This document shows positions 1-6,597 of a DNA stretch of 18,619 nt, piece by piece. The notes under the pieces were generated by a model. It ran no database searches, was not told the origin of the DNA, and worked only from the letters and a program-made list of their open reading frames with translations. Each line of letters begins with the position of its first letter. Positions within the stretch are counted from its first letter, which is position 1. This DNA is from DATLZC01 sp037444005 (GTDB taxonomy: Bacteria; Chloroflexota; Dehalococcoidia; DSTF01; JACRBR01): positions 1 to 18,619 of the forward strand of contig JBBING010000043.1 of assembly GCA_037444005.1 (NCBI GenBank). Reading direction: 5' to 3'. Both the position numbers and the translations under genes were made by a program.

Positions 1-1062
1 CGCCTCGAGCTGTTCGATGGCGTGCAGGCGGCGCATCTTCTCCTCGCGGGGGACGTCGTCCTCCAGCTTCCGGGCGGCGATGGTGCCGGGGCGCGGCGAG
101 TACGCCGCCACGTGCACTTTGTCGAACCGAAGACGCTCTACGAGGTCGTACGTCGCCCGGAACTCCTCCTCCGTCTCGCCGCAGAAGCCCACGATGACGT
201 CCGTCGTGATGGCGGCGTCCGGCAGCAACCGGCGGATCAGCTCCACTTTCTCGAGGTACTGGGCCACTGTGTAGCCGCGCCGCATGCGCGCCAGGGTGGC
301 GTCGTGCCCCGCCTGCACCGGGATGTTGAAGTACTCGCACACCTTCGGCAGGTCTCGGACCGCCTCGACGATGCGCGGCGTCATGTCCCGTGGGTACGAC
401 GTGAGAAACCGGATACGCCGCAGTCCCGGCGTGTCGTGGATTGCCGTCAGCAGGTCCGCGAGGTCGGGCCGGTCCGGATGGTCGTGCCCGTACGCCTCCA
501 CCGTCTGGCCCAGCAGCGTGACCTCGCGGACACCCCGCGCGCACAGGTGCTCGACTTCGCGGCGGATGTCGTCGATGGGACGGCTGCGCTCCCGTCCGCG
601 CCGGTACGGGACGATGCAGTACGTGCAGAACTTGTCACACCCGTGGATCACGGGCACGTAGGCCGTCACCGAGTCTGGAACTGCGTAGGTCGTCGGCCAG
701 AACTCGCCGCCGGTGTCTTCGACGCCGACCGCCTCCAGGATGGGCGCGAACTCCTGGGGCCGGGCAAACACGTCGACGAAGGGGAAGCGCCGCCGGAGCT
801 CGTCGGTGCGAGGGCCCACCATGCAGCCCATCACCGCGAGGGTGAAGCGCCGGCCCCGCTGCCGCTGCTTCTTGAGCGTCCCCAGCTTGCTGATGGCCCG
901 CTGCTCCGCGTGGTCCCGCACCGAACAGGTGTTGAGCACCACGAGGTCGGCCTCCTCGACCCGGTCCGTGGCCACGAAGCCGAGCCGGTCGAGGCCAGCC
1001 GCGAGCTTCTGCGAGTCGGCGACGTTCATCTGACAGCCGACGGTCCAGATGTGGTACCGCAT
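1..1062 (-). CDS. miaB: tRNA-2-methylthio-N6-dimethylallyladenosine synthase MiaB (3' end outside window)
   Basis: This is a radical-SAM methylthiotransferase that adds the 2-methylthio group to i6A37 of tRNAs reading UNN codons. The 354 codons present begin MRYHIWTVGCQMN. The N-terminal UPF0004 domain keeps its three cluster cysteines (C10, C46 in NTCSVRD, C80 in VMGCM). The radical-SAM CxxxCxxC follows at C142, C146 and C149 (HGCDKFCTYCIVPY), then the RGRERSRP motif typical of MiaB. The frame is still open at the left edge, so the end of the radical-SAM domain and the TRAM domain are missing; the family is usually about 440-475 aa. The start is the ATG 8 nt after the stop of the NYN gene, so the two genes probably share one transcript. 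The family call is firm; MiaB rather than MtaB or RimO rests on the N-terminal and IVPY/RSRP signatures. Confidence 0.95.
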   Translation of the reverse strand, partial: MRYHIWTVGCQMNVADSQKLAAGLDRLGFVATDRVEEADLVVLNTCSVRDHAEQRAISKLGTLKKQRQRGRRFTLAVMGCMVGPRTDELRRRFPFVDVFARPQEFAPILEAVGVEDTGGEFWPTTYAVPDSVTAYVPVIHGCDKFCTYCIVPYRRGRERSRPIDDIRREVEHLCARGVREVTLLGQTVEAYGHDHPDRPDLADLLTAIHDTPGLRRIRFLTSYPRDMTPRIVEAVRDLPKVCEYFNIPVQAGHDATLARMRRGYTVAQYLEKVELIRRLLPDAAITTDVIVGFCGETEEEFRATYDLVERLRFDKVHVAAYSPRPGTIAARKLEDDVPREEKMRRLHAIEQLEA

Positions 1063-1070
1063 GGTTCGGG

Positions 1071-1655
1071 CTATGGCTCCCCCGGCGCGACGACCGGCGC
1101 CGGCTGCGCCCCGCCGTTCGCCCGTCGGACCGGCCGCTCGATGAGCCGCCGGAGATCCGCCAGCTCGACGAACTCGTCCGCCGCGTCCACCAGCTCGGCG
1201 GAGGCGCGTCCGTTGACGTCGGTCATCGTCGTCACCACCTGCGTCCGCACGCCCTTCATTCCCAGCGCCTGAATGAGCGGAACGAAGTCGCCGTCGCCGG
1301 TGAACAGAATCGCCTTGTCGATACGGTCCGCCAGCGTCAGTGCATCCACAGCGATTTGGATGTCGAAGTCGGCCTTGCGGCGCTGCACGCCCGTGGTGTC
1401 GTCCTCGTACACCTTCACCGGCTTCTGCACGACCTGATAGCCGTTGCGGCTGAGCCAGGTGACGAAGCCCTGCTGACTCGGATTGTCGGCGTCGCGGCCG
1501 ATGTAGTAGAAGGCGCGGAGCAGCCGCCCTTGACTGCGGATGTACTCGAGCAGCCGCCGGAAATCGACTTCGAGGCCCATGCCCTGGGTGGCGCGGGCGA
1601 AGTTCCAGCCGTCGATGAAGGCGGCGACGCGGTCGAGCGACGCAGACGCTGGCAT
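1071..1655 (-). CDS. NYN-domain (LabA/DUF88-like) putative ribonuclease
   Basis: The 194-aa protein has the PIN-like NYN fold seen in LabA/DUF88 proteins, which are predicted or shown metal-dependent RNases. An AAFIDGWNF strand near the start supplies D15 and N18. KADFDIQIAVDAL supplies D98, and LFTGDGDFVPLI supplies D121 and D123, the expected acidic cluster. The C-terminal 20 residues are low-complexity (QPAPVVAPGEP). I chose the ATG at 1655 because GGAG lies 7 nt upstream. An in-frame extension up to 1784 is basic, low-complexity and would run through the promoter and the tRNA gene. It is the first gene of a two-gene unit with miaB. Its RNA target is unknown; a tRNA-related role is only suggested by the neighbour. 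Confidence 0.88.
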   Translation of the reverse strand: MPASASLDRVAAFIDGWNFARATQGMGLEVDFRRLLEYIRSQGRLLRAFYYIGRDADNPSQQGFVTWLSRNGYQVVQKPVKVYEDDTTGVQRRKADFDIQIAVDALTLADRIDKAILFTGDGDFVPLIQALGMKGVRTQVVTTMTDVNGRASAELVDAADEFVELADLRRLIERPVRRANGGAQPAPVVAPGEP

Positions 1656-1695
1656 CGAGACGCTCCGTCGCGGCCCTCGGGGCCGCTCGCGCCCC

Positions 1696-1726
1696 AGTAT
1701 ACGGACGCCGCCCGCCGCCCGTCTAA
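1696..1726 (-). promoter_or_regulatory. Probable promoter of the NYN-miaB unit
   Basis: On the minus strand TATACT (1701-1696) is a good -10 box, with TTAGAC (1726-1721) as a weak -35 at a 19-nt spacing. It would give a leader of about 35 nt before the NYN ATG. It lies back to back with the tRNA promoter. Confidence 0.4.
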
Positions 1727-1730
1727 CAGA

Positions 1731-1760
1731 TTGAGACCGTCTGGACGGGCTCGGTATACT
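1731..1760 (+). promoter_or_regulatory. Promoter of tRNA-Ser
   Basis: TTGAGA (1731-1736) and TATACT (1755-1760) are spaced by 18 nt. Transcription would begin near 1767, about 5 nt before the mature tRNA 5' end at 1772. Confidence 0.7.
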
Positions 1761-1771
1761 TGAGGCGCCGC

Positions 1772-1863
1772 GGAGGGATCGCATAGTGGTCTAGTGCGGC
1801 CGCCTGCTAAGCGGTTACCCTGGGAAACCGGGGTCATGGGTTCGAATCCCATTCCCTCCGCCA
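1772..1863 (+). tRNA. tRNA-Ser (anticodon GCU)
   Basis: The acceptor stem GGAGGGA (1772-1778) pairs with TCCCTCC (1853-1859). It is followed by the serine-type discriminator G (1860) and an encoded CCA (1861-1863). The anticodon stem GCCGC/GCGGT (1799-1803/1811-1815) carries loop CTGCTAA with anticodon GCT at 1806-1808, reading AGC and AGU. The long variable arm at 1816-1835 (ACCC pairing with GGGT) is the hallmark of a class II tRNA. The T arm is ATGGG-TTCGAAT-CCCAT (1836-1852). All parts are consistent with a functional gene. Its own promoter and a downstream terminator make it a single-gene unit. Confidence 0.97.
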
Positions 1864-1881
1864 CTCGCTGCACGACCTCAC

Positions 1882-1908
1882 CGGGGCCCGGACGTCCGGG
1901 CCCCGTTC
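1882..1908 (+). terminator. Intrinsic terminator after tRNA-Ser
   Basis: Positions 1882-1905 are a perfect 24-bp palindrome, able to form a hairpin with a 10-bp GC-rich stem and an ACGT loop. A short pyrimidine stretch (TTCCTGTCT) follows. The T-tract is weak, but the position 19 nt after the CCA end fits a tRNA terminator. Confidence 0.55.
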
Positions 1909-1965
1909 CTGTCTCCGGCGCCACCGAATCCCCGAAATCTTTATGAACCGACCCGGCGTTCCCCC

Positions 1966-1988
1966 TTGACAAGGGCGCCGGCTATATG
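1966..1988 (+). promoter_or_regulatory. Possible promoter region of the RHH-ABC operon
   Basis: A perfect -35-like TTGACA lies at 1966-1971, but no -10 box sits 16-18 nt downstream. The best -10 candidate, TATATG (1983-1988), is only 11 nt away; it could instead pair with a weak TTCCCC at 1959-1964. A promoter is expected here for the six genes that follow, but its exact elements are uncertain. Confidence 0.35.
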
Positions 1989-2008
1989 CCAGCATTCTGC
2001 CAGCACTC
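1987..2008 (+). repeat. Tandem 11-bp direct repeat, candidate operator
   Basis: TGCCAGCATTC (1987-1997) is followed directly by TGCCAGCACTC (1998-2008), with one mismatch in 11. The repeats lie just upstream of the ribosome-binding site of an RHH gene. RHH regulators commonly bind tandem sites about one helical turn apart and repress their own operon, so this is a candidate autoregulatory operator. The repeat is visible; the function is inferred. Confidence 0.5.
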
Positions 2009-2028
2009 ACGCAGGCGGAGGCCCAGCT

Positions 2029-2535
2029 ATGGCCGACATCAGCACCGACGCGATCTTCGACGCCCTCAAGCAACCGCTCGCCCTCGTCGAGGACGAGGAC
2101 CGGCGCCGCGCCCTCGAGCGCTACGTCGACGCCGCCCGCATTCCCCTCGAGCGCGCTGTCTTCGATCTCCTCTCGGCCGTCGTCGACGAGATCAACGCCG
2201 CCATCAAGGACCGCTACGAAGCCCGGCTCACCTACCGTCCCGGCGGCCTCTCGCTCGAGGTCCGTCCTACCGGCGGCGCAGGAGAACCGGAGATCGCGTG
2301 GAGCTTGGGCGAGGGCGAGGTGGAGAAGATCACGATTCGCATCCCGGCCGAACTGAAGGACCTCGTCGTCCAGGCGGCGACCCGCGCCGGGACGTCGCTC
2401 AACAGTTGGTTCGTGCGAACCCTCGCGCAGGCGATTCGCGACGTCGAGCGTCACGCCGAGCGCACCCCGCCGCCCTCGCCCGAGCGGCCCGGACGGCAGG
2501 GTTCGCGTCTCACAGGCTGGATCGGCGGCGAGTAG
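2029..2535 (+). CDS. Ribbon-helix-helix protein (HicB/Arc-like DNA-binding domain)
   Basis: The 168-aa protein has two parts. Residues 1-63 are charged and mostly helical, and residues 64-98 look like beta strands. Residues 99-138 (EKITIRIPAELKDLVVQAA, then a TSLNSWFVRTLAQAIRD helix) match a ribbon-helix-helix domain as in HicB antitoxins and Arc/MetJ repressors. The tail (140-168) is proline and arginine rich. The start is fixed by GGAGG 7 nt upstream of the ATG. It is the first gene of a run of six, and a tandem repeat sits just before it, so it probably regulates its own operon. No HicA-like toxin adjoins it, so a classical toxin-antitoxin role is unlikely. The function of the N-terminal part is unknown. 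Confidence 0.82.
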   Translation: MADISTDAIFDALKQPLALVEDEDRRRALERYVDAARIPLERAVFDLLSAVVDEINAAIKDRYEARLTYRPGGLSLEVRPTGGAGEPEIAWSLGEGEVEKITIRIPAELKDLVVQAATRAGTSLNSWFVRTLAQAIRDVERHAERTPPPSPERPGRQGSRLTGWIGGE

Positions 2536-2570
2536 CCGGCCCGCCTGATGTGGAGGAAAGGAAGCTGACC

Positions 2571-2783
2571 ATGGCGCCCTGGATTCTCCTGGAACTGATG
2601 GCCGAGCAGCGGCAACGCGAGGCCGAGCGAGCGGTCGAGCATGCGTTCACGCGTGCGCTCGCCCGCCAGGGCGGCGCCGGCGCCGTCCGCTCCTGGCTCG
2701 CCCGGACGTTGTACACGGCGGCGATGTGCCTCGACCGCAGCGTCGCGGGAAGCGGCACTCGCGCCGCCAGGCACGCCGCCTGA
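2571..2783 (+). CDS. Small hypothetical protein (70 aa)
   Basis: I do not recognise this family. The protein begins MAPWILLELMAEQRQREAE. Residues 5-32 form a probable amphipathic helix rich in Glu and Arg, and residues 40-54 (VRSWLARTLYTAAMC) a second one. The end is basic. An AGGAAG stretch lies 6 nt before the ATG, and GGAGG lies a little further upstream. It sits 35 nt after the RHH gene and 21 nt before the membrane-protein gene, so it is probably part of the same transcript. The clear ribosome-binding site and its fit in the operon support it as a real gene. It could be a small adaptor for one of the membrane components, but nothing in the sequence proves this. Confidence 0.65.
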   Translation: MAPWILLELMAEQRQREAERAVEHAFTRALARQGGAGAVRSWLARTLYTAAMCLDRSVAGSGTRAARHAA

Positions 2784-2804
2784 GCGTAGAAAGGCAGGCC
2801 CTTG

Positions 2805-3143
2805 GTGATTCGCCTGACGCTGTTCATCGTGACCCTTCTGCTCGCGGCCGACGCGACCCAGCCCAGCGATCCGTGGCTCGTCACCATCGCGGTGTTGTCG
2901 GGCATCGCCATGGTGAGCGCGCGCAGCGAGCTGCAGCGCGGCCCGAGCATCGCCATCTTCGTCATTTCGCTGCTTCTGCTGACCGACAGCATCGATTGGA
3001 GCGACGGCTGGTTCATCGCGATGGCCGCGCTCAGCGGCCTCATCCTGCTAGCCCGTCCACTCCACCGGGTCGAGCATGTGCGCCGGTGGCGCCGGCGCTG
3101 GCGCGAGTGGATGGGAGACGACTGGCCCCTCGGCTGGGACTGA
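2805..3143 (+). CDS. Small integral membrane protein with duplicated two-helix hairpin
   Basis: The 112-aa protein is mostly four hydrophobic segments (about residues 3-16, 24-41, 49-62 and 70-84), then a strongly basic tail with paired Arg and Trp (VRRWRRRWREW). The first and second halves are clearly related: FIVTLLLAADATQPSDPWLV aligns with FVISLLLLTDSIDWSDGWFI, and each is followed by a second helix containing ALSG or VLSG. This is an internal duplication with about a 45-residue unit. The start is uncertain by one codon: TTG at 2802 or GTG at 2805. I prefer GTG, with AAGGCAGG upstream. It lies inside the six-gene run, 10 nt before the DUF4097 gene. The family was not recognised; an inner-membrane partner for the DUF4097 protein or the exporter is a guess. 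Confidence 0.75.
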   Translation: MIRLTLFIVTLLLAADATQPSDPWLVTIAVLSGIAMVSARSELQRGPSIAIFVISLLLLTDSIDWSDGWFIAMAALSGLILLARPLHRVEHVRRWRRRWREWMGDDWPLGWD

Positions 3144-3153
3144 CGAGCGGACG

Positions 3154-4104
3154 ATGGAGTACATCCGAACGCATACGGTCGAGTTCGACACGGGGCCGTC
3201 CTGCCGCCTCAGCGTCGACAGTCCGTCGGGGGCCACCGTGATCGAGGGCCGCGACACCGAGCGGGTGGGGGTCCAGATCGTCGCGCATCTCTGGGAAGAG
3301 AGCGCCTCGGACGCCGACGACACGATGGCCCGCGTGCTGCGCGGCGTCCGCCACGAGCACGCCGCCGTGCGCATCGAGATTCCGTCGCTACGTTCCTCCG
3401 GACCGTGGTTCTTCTTCGGGCGAGGCTCGCGGGTCGACCTCCAGATCGAGGCGCCCCGCGACACTGCGGCGCGCATCGTGAGCCGCAGCGGCCGCGTGGA
3501 GGTCGTCCGCGTGACCGGCCCAGTCGAGGTCGAGCAGCGCAGCGGACGCACGACCGTCATCGGCGTACGGCGCAACGTCCAGATCGTCTCCAGAAGCGGC
3601 GCCATCGAGGCAGAGGACATCGGAGGCGACGTCATCCTGCGCTCCCGCACGGGTAAGGTCACCGTCCGTCAGGTCGCCGGCGACGTCACGGTACAGTCGC
3701 GAACCGGCGCCGTGCAGGTCGAAGGAGCCGGCGGCGACGTCGATGTCGAATCGCGCACCGGGCGTATCGTCATTGAGCGCGTCCAGGGCGACGTGCGGGC
3801 CGTGACGACGACGGGCGCCATCGGCGTCGCCGACGCGGGTGGCCGGGTTCGCATCGAAGCCACGACCGGCGCCGTCCGCTACCGCGGAGCCGTGCTGGGA
3901 GACATCGACATCCGGGTGACCACGGGCGCCATCACGCTGGAGGTCGACCCAGACCACCCCTTCTTCCTCGACGCCGAGACGGTGACCGGGCGCATCGCGT
4001 CGGACTTGCGTCCCCGCCGCGAGGGCCCACCCCCAGCCGGCGCGCCCTCGGTCCGCCTGCGCGCCGTCACCGGCGCCATCACCATCAAGCGCCTGTCACC
4101 CTGA
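3154..4104 (+). CDS. DUF4097-family repeat protein (beta-solenoid)
   Basis: The 316-aa protein matches the DUF4097 (adhesin-like) family of putative right-handed beta-helix proteins. Residues 1-105 form an N-terminal region with a charged helix (about 47-68). From about residue 106 the chain consists of short repeats of the type SRTGxVxVxxVxGDV. The glycine of the [ST]-G pair falls at 113, 131, 149, 167, 185, 203, 221 and 239, exactly 18 residues apart. Less regular copies at 258, 279 and 307 then close the domain. No signal peptide or membrane segment is present, so it appears cytoplasmic unless the real start differs. The ATG at 3154 is 10 nt after the previous stop and has only a weak GAGCGG upstream. 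The family often lies beside membrane or stress-response genes; its biochemical role is not established. Confidence 0.88.
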   Translation: MEYIRTHTVEFDTGPSCRLSVDSPSGATVIEGRDTERVGVQIVAHLWEESASDADDTMARVLRGVRHEHAAVRIEIPSLRSSGPWFFFGRGSRVDLQIEAPRDTAARIVSRSGRVEVVRVTGPVEVEQRSGRTTVIGVRRNVQIVSRSGAIEAEDIGGDVILRSRTGKVTVRQVAGDVTVQSRTGAVQVEGAGGDVDVESRTGRIVIERVQGDVRAVTTTGAIGVADAGGRVRIEATTGAVRYRGAVLGDIDIRVTTGAITLEVDPDHPFFLDAETVTGRIASDLRPRREGPPPAGAPSVRLRAVTGAITIKRLSP

Positions 4105-4129
4105 TGACGGGCGCATGCGGAGGAGCGGC

Positions 4130-5001
4130 ATGAACGAGAGAAACGGCGCGCCCGCCATCGATATCCGTGGCCTCACGAAGCGGTACCGCAACGGGACGCT
4201 CGCCAACGACGCCATCGACCTCCGCGTGCCCCGCGGAGCCGTGCTCGGACTTCTCGGGCGCAACGGCGCAGGCAAAACGACGCTCGTTCGCCAGATCACC
4301 GGCGAGCTCCAGCCGACCGGCGGCTCCATCCGCGTGCTGGGGGTCGACGTGGTCCGCGAGCATGTCCGAGCGAGGGCACTGATGGGCGTCGTGCCGCAGG
4401 AGGCTGCCCCCTACGAGGAGCTCACGGCGCATGAGCATCTGGCGTTCTTCGGACGCCTGCGCGGGCTGGGCCGGCGCGAGGCGGCCCGACGCGCCGACGC
4501 CCTCGTGGAGACGCTGGGCCTCGCGCCGCACCGCCGCATCGTCGCCCGCGAGCTCTCGGGGGTCTCAAACGCAAGCTCCTGCTCGGCGTCGCGCTCATCG
4601 GCGACCCGCCGGTCCTCGTGCTCGACGAGCCGACCACCGGGCTCGACCCCCACGCGCGGCGCGAGCTCTGGGCCATCCTGCAGGGGCTGCGTGGCCGCGG
4701 GCGGACCATCCTCCTCACCACGCACTACATGGACGAAGCCGAGGAGCTCTGCGACGAAGTGGCGGTCATCAACGGTGGGCGCATTTACGCGCAAGGAACG
4801 GTCGACGACCTGCGGTCCCGCTGCCGCAGCCGCTACAAGGCGACGTTCGGCGACGGCAACGGCCGCGGGCGCGTGGTCGGGCAAAGCGCCGACGAGGTGC
4901 TCGCGGAGCTGCGCCGCCGCGGCATCGAGGAGTTCCACCTCGCAAAGACCAGCCTCGAAGACGTGTACCTCGAACTCACCGCCGAGGCGCTGGAGGCGTA
5001 G
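4130..5001 (+). pseudogene. ABC transporter ATP-binding protein, split by a one-base frameshift
   Basis: This is the ATPase of an ABC-2 (NatA/DrrA-like) exporter. The first frame carries Walker A (GRNGAGKT, residues 43-50) and the Q-loop (VVPQEA). It fails inside the signature motif, reading LSG then VSNASS. The -1 frame continues the family exactly: LSGG-LKRKLLLGVALIGDPPVLVLDEPTTGLDP (signature, Walker B, D-loop), H-loop LLTTHYMDEAEE, ending at the TAG at 4999-5001. The break is at the G-run 4558-4562, which has five G where six are needed. The rejoined protein would be 290 aa, a normal length. GGAGG 6 nt before the ATG at 4130 sets the start. The flanking operon looks intact, so a sequencing or assembly slip is the simplest cause; a genuine mutation or programmed slippage remain possible. 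Confidence 0.85.
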
Positions 5002-5003
5002 CG

Positions 5004-5744
5004 ATGCGCAAGTTCGTGACCGACGCCCTGGTCATCTGGCAGATGCAGGCCCTGAAGACGCGCCGCTGGCTGCCCATCTACGTCTTCTCCATCGTCCTCG
5101 TGCCCGTCGGCACGCTGCTGTTCGCAAAGGCGCTCATCCCGGAGGGCATGGTGACGCCGGAGGTCGAGACGCGGCTCATCACGGGGTCGCTGGTGTTCGG
5201 TATCGGCATCATGACGGTGAACAACCTGGCGCAGATCTTCCTCTGGGAGCGATTCGGGGGCATGCTCAAGCTCATCATCACGTCGCCCGTGCGGCCCATG
5301 TCCTACGCGTCGGGCATCATCCTGTACGCCCTCACGCACGGGATGTTCACCGCGGCCGTCCTGCTGTCGTTCGCGCCGCTGCTGGGCATCGACGTGCAGA
5401 TCAGCCCGTGGCTCCTCCCCGTGCTCGCGCTGACGTCGCTCTCCCTCGCGGGGCTCGGCGTGGTCATCGCAACGTGGTCGCCGCGGATGGAGGTGGGCAA
5501 TCTTCTGGCGAACGTCGCGGGGATCATGGCCGGGCTGCTTTCGCCGATTTACTACCCCATCGAGCGGCTGCCCGAGTGGCTCCAGTGGGTAGTGCGCGCG
5601 TCGCCCTACACCCACGCGGGCGAGGCGGTGGACGACCTCCTGTCGGGGCGCGGCGGCTTCATGCACGAGACGCCGATCCTGCTCGCGCTCACGGTCCTCG
5701 GCCTGACCATCGGCGTCGCCGGCCTGCGCTGGCGCGAACGGTAG
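5004..5744 (+). CDS. ABC-2 type transporter permease
   Basis: The 246-aa protein is the membrane subunit that pairs with the ATPase just upstream; the two genes are separated by 2 nt. It has about six hydrophobic segments. An N-terminal helix follows TRRWLP. A central part contains WERFGGMLKLIITSPVRPMSYASG, the coupling-type region of ABC-2 permeases of the NodJ/DrrB class. The ABC-2 signature region near SPIYYPIERLPEWLQWVVRASPYTHAGEAVDDLL comes next, then a last helix and a basic end (LRWRER). GGAGG lies 7 nt before the ATG. The substrate cannot be inferred; relatives export lipids, glycans, Na+ or drugs. It is the last gene of the run that begins with the RHH gene, and no clear terminator follows it. 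Confidence 0.92.
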   Translation: MRKFVTDALVIWQMQALKTRRWLPIYVFSIVLVPVGTLLFAKALIPEGMVTPEVETRLITGSLVFGIGIMTVNNLAQIFLWERFGGMLKLIITSPVRPMSYASGIILYALTHGMFTAAVLLSFAPLLGIDVQISPWLLPVLALTSLSLAGLGVVIATWSPRMEVGNLLANVAGIMAGLLSPIYYPIERLPEWLQWVVRASPYTHAGEAVDDLLSGRGGFMHETPILLALTVLGLTIGVAGLRWRER

Positions 5745-5838
5745 CTTGCGCTTTCAACGCGCGCCCATCGGCTTACAGCCGTCAGTGGCAGCTTCTGAGT
5801 TCCGGCAACAGTGTTGATGTTCTTCATGCTTCGCGTCT

Positions 5839-5866
5839 TGACAACGCTCTCGCCCGATGTATGGTC
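5839..5866 (+). promoter_or_regulatory. Promoter of the anchored hypothetical gene
   Basis: TTGACA (5839-5844) and TATGGT (5861-5866) are separated by 16 nt, giving a predicted leader of about 40 nt before the ATG at 5913. The presence of its own promoter separates this gene from the exporter operon. Confidence 0.55.
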
Positions 5867-5912
5867 CTCCTCTGGCGTGAAGACGACGCGCCGCCGCGCG
5901 TGAGGATAACCA

Positions 5913-6597
5913 ATGAGGCGAACGCTCCTGCCGGCAGTTGTGGGGGTCGCGCTCGTCGCGACCGCTGGCGTTGCCACGTTCTTCATTGCGGGCCGCTTTG
6001 CCGGAGGCGACGCAAGGTCTCAACAACCAGCGGAGACGCACGAGTGGCTCGATGATGTGCGCAGTAGGCTGGGCCCGACCATCGAGGCGGACCGAGCGCT
6101 TCCTCGAGCTCGCGGGGCCTTTGGCGACTTCGTCATCGCTGGTTTCGGAGAGACAGAGCCCAAGCTCCAGACACCTTGTCCGCGCTCCGAACAAGTCATG
6201 AATGACAGGGCGAGGACGGAGAAATCCGAGCTGTATTCGCAGGCCTTCGCCAAGGCGGAGGCTCTGGAAATCTATGCCTGCCCAGACGGAACGATCACGT
6301 TCATTGGAGGCAACATCCGGCATGAAGTTGGCGTGACGGAGTTCGGCCGGTTTCACTACGTTGGCCAGGCAGTTGTCGAGTCAGATGCGCCCGCAAAGCG
6401 TCTGGAGCTGGCCAGCATCGGAGGCCATCCCGCGCTCATCGAACATGGACTCGACCTGCCGCCGTTTCCGCGGCAAACCAGAATCTTCGTCGTCGAACGC
6501 GCCCCCGGCCGACACGGTTCCGGGCATCATGCTGGCGGTGTTTACGCCTCTGGGCGAGGATGAGGCCATCGAGCTGGCCGAGGAGCTCAGTCGATGA
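5913..6597 (+). CDS. Hypothetical membrane-anchored or exported protein with apparent frameshift near its end
   Basis: I do not recognise the family. A basic start (MRR) and a hydrophobic stretch at residues 5-29 indicate a signal peptide or N-terminal anchor, then a soluble domain of about 180 residues with two cysteines (C89, C122). GAGG lies 7 nt before the ATG. The open frame ends at 6563 with a Gly/His-rich tail that looks out of frame. Dropping one C from the C5 run near 6502-6506 gives VERAPADTVPGIMLAVFTPLG and an acidic helix ending at the TGA 6595-6597. That TGA overlaps the next ATG as ATGA, strong support for the shifted reading (227 aa). The uncorrected product would be 216 aa. 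Codon use is less GC-biased than in the neighbours. Confidence 0.68.

Noticed and set aside
22..1272. A 416-codon open frame on the plus strand across miaB and the NYN gene
   Set aside because: Antisense shadow; the minus strand carries the radical-SAM and NYN motifs.
1966..1971. TTGACA as a confident -35 box
   Set aside because: No -10 hexamer occurs at 16-18 nt downstream, so it was kept only as a low-confidence promoter region.
2029..2783. A HicAB-type toxin-antitoxin pair
   Set aside because: The RHH domain is HicB-like, but the neighbouring 70-aa protein has no HicA double-stranded RNA-binding fold signature or the catalytic histidine context.
1772..5744. A genomic island inserted at tRNA-Ser
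   Set aside because: No integrase, transposase or repeat of the tRNA 3' end was seen downstream.
4115..6055. A single 646-residue ABC protein reading past 4562
   Set aside because: After the G-run the frame loses all ABC motifs and overlaps the permease gene; it is an artefact of the frameshift.
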